A stretch of 9,878 nucleotides of DNA, taken from positions 1 through 9,878 of the forward strand of contig CALDGX010000014.1 in the NCBI GenBank assembly GCA_937941715.1, given 5' to 3'. Made by a program: the position numbers and the translations under genes. Under the pieces are notes generated by a model, which did no database searches, was not told the DNA's origin, and worked only from the letters and a program-made list of their open reading frames with translations. Shown here piece by piece: positions 6,940-9,878 of the stretch. Each line of letters opens with the position of its first letter. Within the stretch, counting starts at the first letter, position 1. The DNA comes from an uncultured Chloracidobacterium sp. GTDB lineage: Bacteria > Acidobacteriota > Blastocatellia > Pyrinomonadales > Pyrinomonadaceae.

Positions 6940-7066
6940 CGACGCCGGCGGCGTCGAATGTTTATAGGTTGCGATGCAGGATAAAGAGAACATACGACCC
7001 CGGCCGGGGTCGAACGTTATCGGGTGGTGATCGATGTTCTATAAACGTGCGATCCCTCCGGGATCG
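6940..7066. repeat. Three hairpins with an exact 55-base period
   Basis: Three near-identical dyads start at 6940, 6995 and 7050: CGACGCC-GGC-GGCGTCG, the perfect palindrome CGACCCCGGCCGGGGTCG, and CGATCCC-TCC-GGGATCG. All follow CGAnnCC...GGnnTCG and are 17-18 bases long. Stem bases change in compensating pairs between copies. Between them lies an inverted pair GTTTATAG (6960-6967) and CTATAAAC (7039-7046). From memory this resembles short dispersed palindromic repeats seen between genes in several phyla, with hairpins next to a CTATAAA box, but I cannot check copy number here. Confidence 0.6.
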
Positions 7067-7121
7067 AAGACAACGCCAACTCCTTGACATCGGCCCATAT
7101 CGGGCAGAAACTACCGATGTT

Positions 7122-9128
7122 ATGCCCAACGCCTCCCAGCGATATTCAGCAGACACGATCATCTCTAACCGCGCCGCATTGGGAGACGCGGCATTTGTCG
7201 GTTTTTCAAGAACACTGAACGGTCAGACTCCGAGCAGAGAATCGCAATATCGCATGCCTGACCCCATGCTTCCTACAGGCTACACTTACAAGCTGAACGG
7301 AGCGTTGGACGAGGAGACTTACCCAAGCGGACGCGTGGTGAAGAATGTGTTGGACAATACAGGCGATCTTAGCATTGTTCAAAGCAAGAAGAATACGGCC
7401 TCAGGCTATTGGCACTTCGCTGATTCGTTCACCTACAACGCCGCCGGGGCCGTGACCTCGATGCAGCTTGGAAATGGACGTTGGGAATCGACCCAGTTCA
7501 ATTCGCGTTTGCAGCCGACGCAGATCGCTCTCGGCTCGACCAATGCCGCGACGGACCTGGTCAAGCTCAACTACACCTACAACACGACCGGCAACGCCGA
7601 CAATAACGGCAACGTACTTTCGCAGACGATCACGGTCCCGACGGTTGGGAGCAATAATGGCTTTGTCGCTGTGCAATCCTACGGCTACGACGAGTTGAAT
7701 CGGCTGAAGGACGCGACCGAGATCGTCACCCCAACGGGCGGGAGTTCGTCGCAGTCCTGGAAGCAGGAATTTAGTTTCGACCGTTACGGAAACAGAAGTT
7801 TCGTAACAGGCACGGGCCACACGGACACTTTGGGAAGCTGCACGACGATGTGCAACCCGACGTTTGATGCAACGAACAACAGGATCACTTCGTCAGGCTT
7901 CTCCTTCGACTCGTCGGGAAACACAACGCGCGATGCTGCTGACAGAAAATTCACATACGACGCCGAGAACAAACAAACAAAAGCCGAAACGCTTAGTGCC
8001 GGGACGAATACCGTAACAGGAACGATCGGCGAATACTCGTACGACGGCGATGGTCGCCGCGTTAAGAAATATGTTCCGAGCACCGGAGAAACAACGATCT
8101 TCGTTTACGACGCTGCCGGAAAGCAGATCGCGGAATATTCGACGGTCGTGGCTTCGGCGAATGATGCAAAAGTCGCGTATCTAACCGCCGACCACCTTGG
8201 AAGTCCCCGGATCAACACCGACGCGACAGGTTCCGTCACCGCCCGCCACGACTACCACCCCTTCGGCGAAGAGATCGACGGCACCGGCGGCAGAACTACC
8301 GGCTTGAATTATGGTTCCGACACCGTCAGAAAGCAATTCACCGGCTATGAGCGCGACGGTGAGACCGGATCGGACTTTGCTGAGGCGAGATATTATTCGG
8401 CAGCTCTTGGGCGTTTTTCCAGTGTGGATCCTGTAGGCGTCAATCTCTCTCGAAAAATTGATCCCCAAAGGATAAATGCTTATGTATTTGTTAGAGATAA
8501 TCCCCTGAAGTTCGTCGATACAGACGGCCGCGATTTAACGCTTGCTGCCGGCTTAAAGAAATCTGAACAAGATCGGATAATCAAGAACGCGATCAAGCTA
8601 TACCGGAAGGAATCGGGGCGCAAAGCCCTCGAGAGAATGGAAAATAGCGGTACAACCTACGAGTTTAGAGTTGGCCGGTTGCCTAACAAGTCATCAGATG
8701 TCGGGGTAGCTGAGAATTACGGATTAACTAAGCCAGATACCCTGTACGGAAAAAAAGACGAGAAAACTGGCAAGATTATTTCAATTGACAAGGATAAAAT
8801 TACGGTGGGTATCACGCTCGATTTGAATAAGCTCGACCAGACACAACGCGACATTCTCGATGGGAAACGCTCCGTTGGAACCCTTCCTTCCGAAAGCGAG
8901 GTCTTTGACCATGAAATTGGACATGGCGATGATTTTGAGAATGATCCCGTGAATCAACAAAACCAAAGTTTATCGCAAGACGAGGAAAATGCGAACAACT
9001 TTGTACAAAGAATTCGAATGGAGAAAGACACTATGAGCGAGGAGGATGCTCGGGCTCGGGTACGAGAAATATTAGGATTACCTCCTGAACCCTCGAAGCG
9101 TTCGAAGAAACAAAAGGAGCGGCAGTAG
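7122..9128 (+). CDS. RHS/YD-repeat protein, N-terminally short, with HEIGH metallopeptidase-like C-terminal tip
   Basis: From ATG 7122 this encodes 668 residues. YD/RHS repeats begin near residue 54 (GYTYKLNG) and run to about 350, with SYDGDGRRVKKY and similar repeats. The RHS-associated core follows: YLTADHLGSPR (353-363), DYHPFGEE, ARYYSAALGRFSSVDP (about 422-437), and its end at DTDGRDL (466-472). The last ~195 residues are a variable tip with DHEIGHG. H597, E598 and H601 form a zinc-peptidase HExxH motif, and EENANN, about 20 residues on, is a possible third ligand. Such tips are usually toxins released from the RHS shell. Missing here are a signal peptide, a PAAR or Tc-type N-terminus and most of the shell, so the gene is an orphan or 5'-truncated copy. 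The start is uncertain: ATG 7254 and 7266 are alternatives, and the frame is open back to TTG 6927 through non-coding hairpins. The tip is AT-richer than the core. Confidence 0.75.
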   Translation: MPNASQRYSADTIISNRAALGDAAFVGFSRTLNGQTPSRESQYRMPDPMLPTGYTYKLNGALDEETYPSGRVVKNVLDNTGDLSIVQSKKNTASGYWHFADSFTYNAAGAVTSMQLGNGRWESTQFNSRLQPTQIALGSTNAATDLVKLNYTYNTTGNADNNGNVLSQTITVPTVGSNNGFVAVQSYGYDELNRLKDATEIVTPTGGSSSQSWKQEFSFDRYGNRSFVTGTGHTDTLGSCTTMCNPTFDATNNRITSSGFSFDSSGNTTRDAADRKFTYDAENKQTKAETLSAGTNTVTGTIGEYSYDGDGRRVKKYVPSTGETTIFVYDAAGKQIAEYSTVVASANDAKVAYLTADHLGSPRINTDATGSVTARHDYHPFGEEIDGTGGRTTGLNYGSDTVRKQFTGYERDGETGSDFAEARYYSAALGRFSSVDPVGVNLSRKIDPQRINAYVFVRDNPLKFVDTDGRDLTLAAGLKKSEQDRIIKNAIKLYRKESGRKALERMENSGTTYEFRVGRLPNKSSDVGVAENYGLTKPDTLYGKKDEKTGKIISIDKDKITVGITLDLNKLDQTQRDILDGKRSVGTLPSESEVFDHEIGHGDDFENDPVNQQNQSLSQDEENANNFVQRIRMEKDTMSEEDARARVREILGLPPEPSKRSKKQKERQ

Positions 9129-9129
9129 T

Positions 9130-9561
9130 ATGAGAGATAATCGCGCCAAGATTCCGAGATTGTTTGGCATTCTTGTGGTTCTATTTGGATTGGGCGGCAG
9201 TGGACTTAGCCAATCCATTCCCAACCCCACTCCCGTTCCTTGGTGGCTGAATCAGCCCGACTCTCCGCTGCAGATTACCTTGTCACCTAAAAGGGATCGA
9301 CTTCTTATCGCTAACATATCAAATCGAAACGTGGATGGTTTTCGGTTGGGATGCGCAGCGATAGTACTTCCGCGAATGAAGATAAGAAAGAAATTTTCTT
9401 GGAAAGCGTCAGTTTCTTTACGAGCGGCCTCGGATGGCACGTACCCTTTTGAATCGCTTGATGATATGTACAATGCGGCTGACGTATGTCGCGGCGGAAT
9501 GTTGATAGTGGTTGCTGTAAGATTTGATGACGGGTCATCGTTGCGTTTCAGTTCAGACTAA
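9130..9561 (+). CDS. Exported protein of unknown family, possible immunity partner
   Basis: This is a 143-residue protein whose ATG lies one base after the RHS stop. GGAG (9116-9119), inside the end of the RHS gene, is 10 bases before the ATG, so the two are almost certainly co-transcribed and perhaps translationally coupled. Residues 1-27 look like a Sec signal: basic start (MRDNRAKIPR), hydrophobic LFGILVVLFGLGG and likely cleavage after GLS. The mature part, from about QSIPNPTPVPWW, is rich in beta-prone segments: LQITLSPKRDRLLIANIS, FRLGCAAIVL and GGMLIVVAVRFDDGSSLRF. C75 and C120 could form a disulfide outside the cytoplasm. I do not recognise the family. Position suggests immunity to the adjacent metallopeptidase-like tip, and an exported immunity protein would imply the toxin acts in the envelope. 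That is inference. Base composition is similar to the tip, not to the RHS core. Confidence 0.7.
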   Translation: MRDNRAKIPRLFGILVVLFGLGGSGLSQSIPNPTPVPWWLNQPDSPLQITLSPKRDRLLIANISNRNVDGFRLGCAAIVLPRMKIRKKFSWKASVSLRAASDGTYPFESLDDMYNAADVCRGGMLIVVAVRFDDGSSLRFSSD

Positions 9562-9593
9562 ACAACTGTGGCCGAGCCTGCTTTCTAGTGATT

Positions 9594-9636
9594 CACGTCC
9601 GTGATCGCTCAGCTCGGGTTATTGATAAACTTATCA
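9594..9636. other. Two short dyads after the putative RHS/immunity pair
   Basis: TCACG-TC-CGTGA (9593-9604) and TGATAA-AC-TTATCA (9623-9636) lie in the gap between the exported-protein gene and the RHS remnant. Neither is followed by a T-run, so termination is doubtful. They could be remnants of degraded coding sequence or small regulatory dyads. Confidence 0.2.
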
Positions 9637-9653
9637 GTAGTCTGGTTAGTCCA

Positions 9654-9878
9654 ATGACCGACGAAGACAACGACATCACGAACGCGACAGAATACGACGA
9701 CATCGGACGTCCGATAAAGGCGATCACGGCTCAGGGAACCGCATTGGAATACTGGACGATCACTGAGTATCACGATACTGATAGATTTGTTGTCGTTAAG
9801 TCCGATATCGAAGCAAAAGGCGAGGAAGATCGGGGTCAGGCATGCGATATTGCGATTCTTTTGATATGGTGTGTGTCA
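9654..9878 (+). pseudogene. RHS-repeat fragment, apparently frameshifted, continuing past the window
   Basis: From ATG 9654 the frame reads ATEYDDIGRPIKAITAQG and then LEYWTITEYHDTDRFVVVKSD. That is a clear YD/RHS repeat of the type found upstream of the GYTYKLNG segment in full-length RHS proteins of this kind. After residue 56 (AKG) the similarity stops in this frame. A neighbouring frame instead reads RYCDSFDMV, resembling the expected F-D-x-L-G-R-V repeat, so one or more small indels near 9815-9860 are likely. The frame is open upstream to at least GTG 9588 but shows no RHS pattern before about 9640. It has no signal peptide or Shine-Dalgarno. I take it as a displaced, decaying RHS module. 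If the bases near the edge contain sequencing errors it could instead be the start of another RHS gene. Confidence 0.55.

Noticed and set aside
6927..7121. Extending the RHS protein upstream to a TTG start at 6927
   Set aside because: The 65 extra codons would run through the 55-base hairpin array and give an Arg-rich sequence without RHS pattern or signal peptide.
6660..7121. Insertion sequence or integron element explaining the repeats
   Set aside because: No transposase or integrase frame, terminal inverted repeats, or target duplications were found in the window.

Overview
The window looks like chromosomal DNA of a moderately GC-rich, Gram-negative-type bacterium. It most resembles the Acidobacteriota, class Blastocatellia. 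That assignment is from memory: the RHS/YD-repeat wording (for example 'TYPSGRVVKN', 'YLTADHLGSPR', 'DYHPFGEE') is typical of that group, and the genes also have many GTC/GCC/CGG codons and a lipoprotein thioredoxin. No rRNA or tRNA is present to confirm it.

Left part (1-4066, all on the minus strand), in transcription order: a thioredoxin-fold lipoprotein of the TlpA/ResA type, a GH15 glucoamylase-family glycosidase 12 bases further on, and, after an 81-base gap, pyruvate kinase, which runs off the left edge lacking only its last few residues. The glycosidase releases glucose inside the cell and pyruvate kinase closes glycolysis, so those two fit together. The lipoprotein may simply share the transcript.

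Middle (4067-6259, plus strand): a 90-base divergent promoter region holds a 22-base near-perfect palindrome that covers the GTG start of a NifU-N/BFD-type [2Fe-2S] protein. After it comes a CNNM/CorC-type membrane protein (DUF21, CBS pair, CorC_HlyC domain).

Accessory part (6260-9878): 6260-7121 has no convincing protein gene. It holds a 39-copy, 9-base tandem array, a possible 25-codon ORF with a perfect Shine-Dalgarno sequence, and three hairpins spaced exactly 55 bases apart. Then comes an RHS protein lacking its usual long N-terminal part. It ends in an AT-richer variable tip with an HEIGH zinc-peptidase motif. One base downstream starts a small gene for an exported protein of unknown family, in the place where an immunity gene would be expected. 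The window ends in a second, damaged RHS fragment that corresponds to a more N-terminal part of such proteins. I read this as an orphan polymorphic-toxin cassette with remnants of shuffled RHS modules. Toxin and immunity roles are inferred from architecture and position only.
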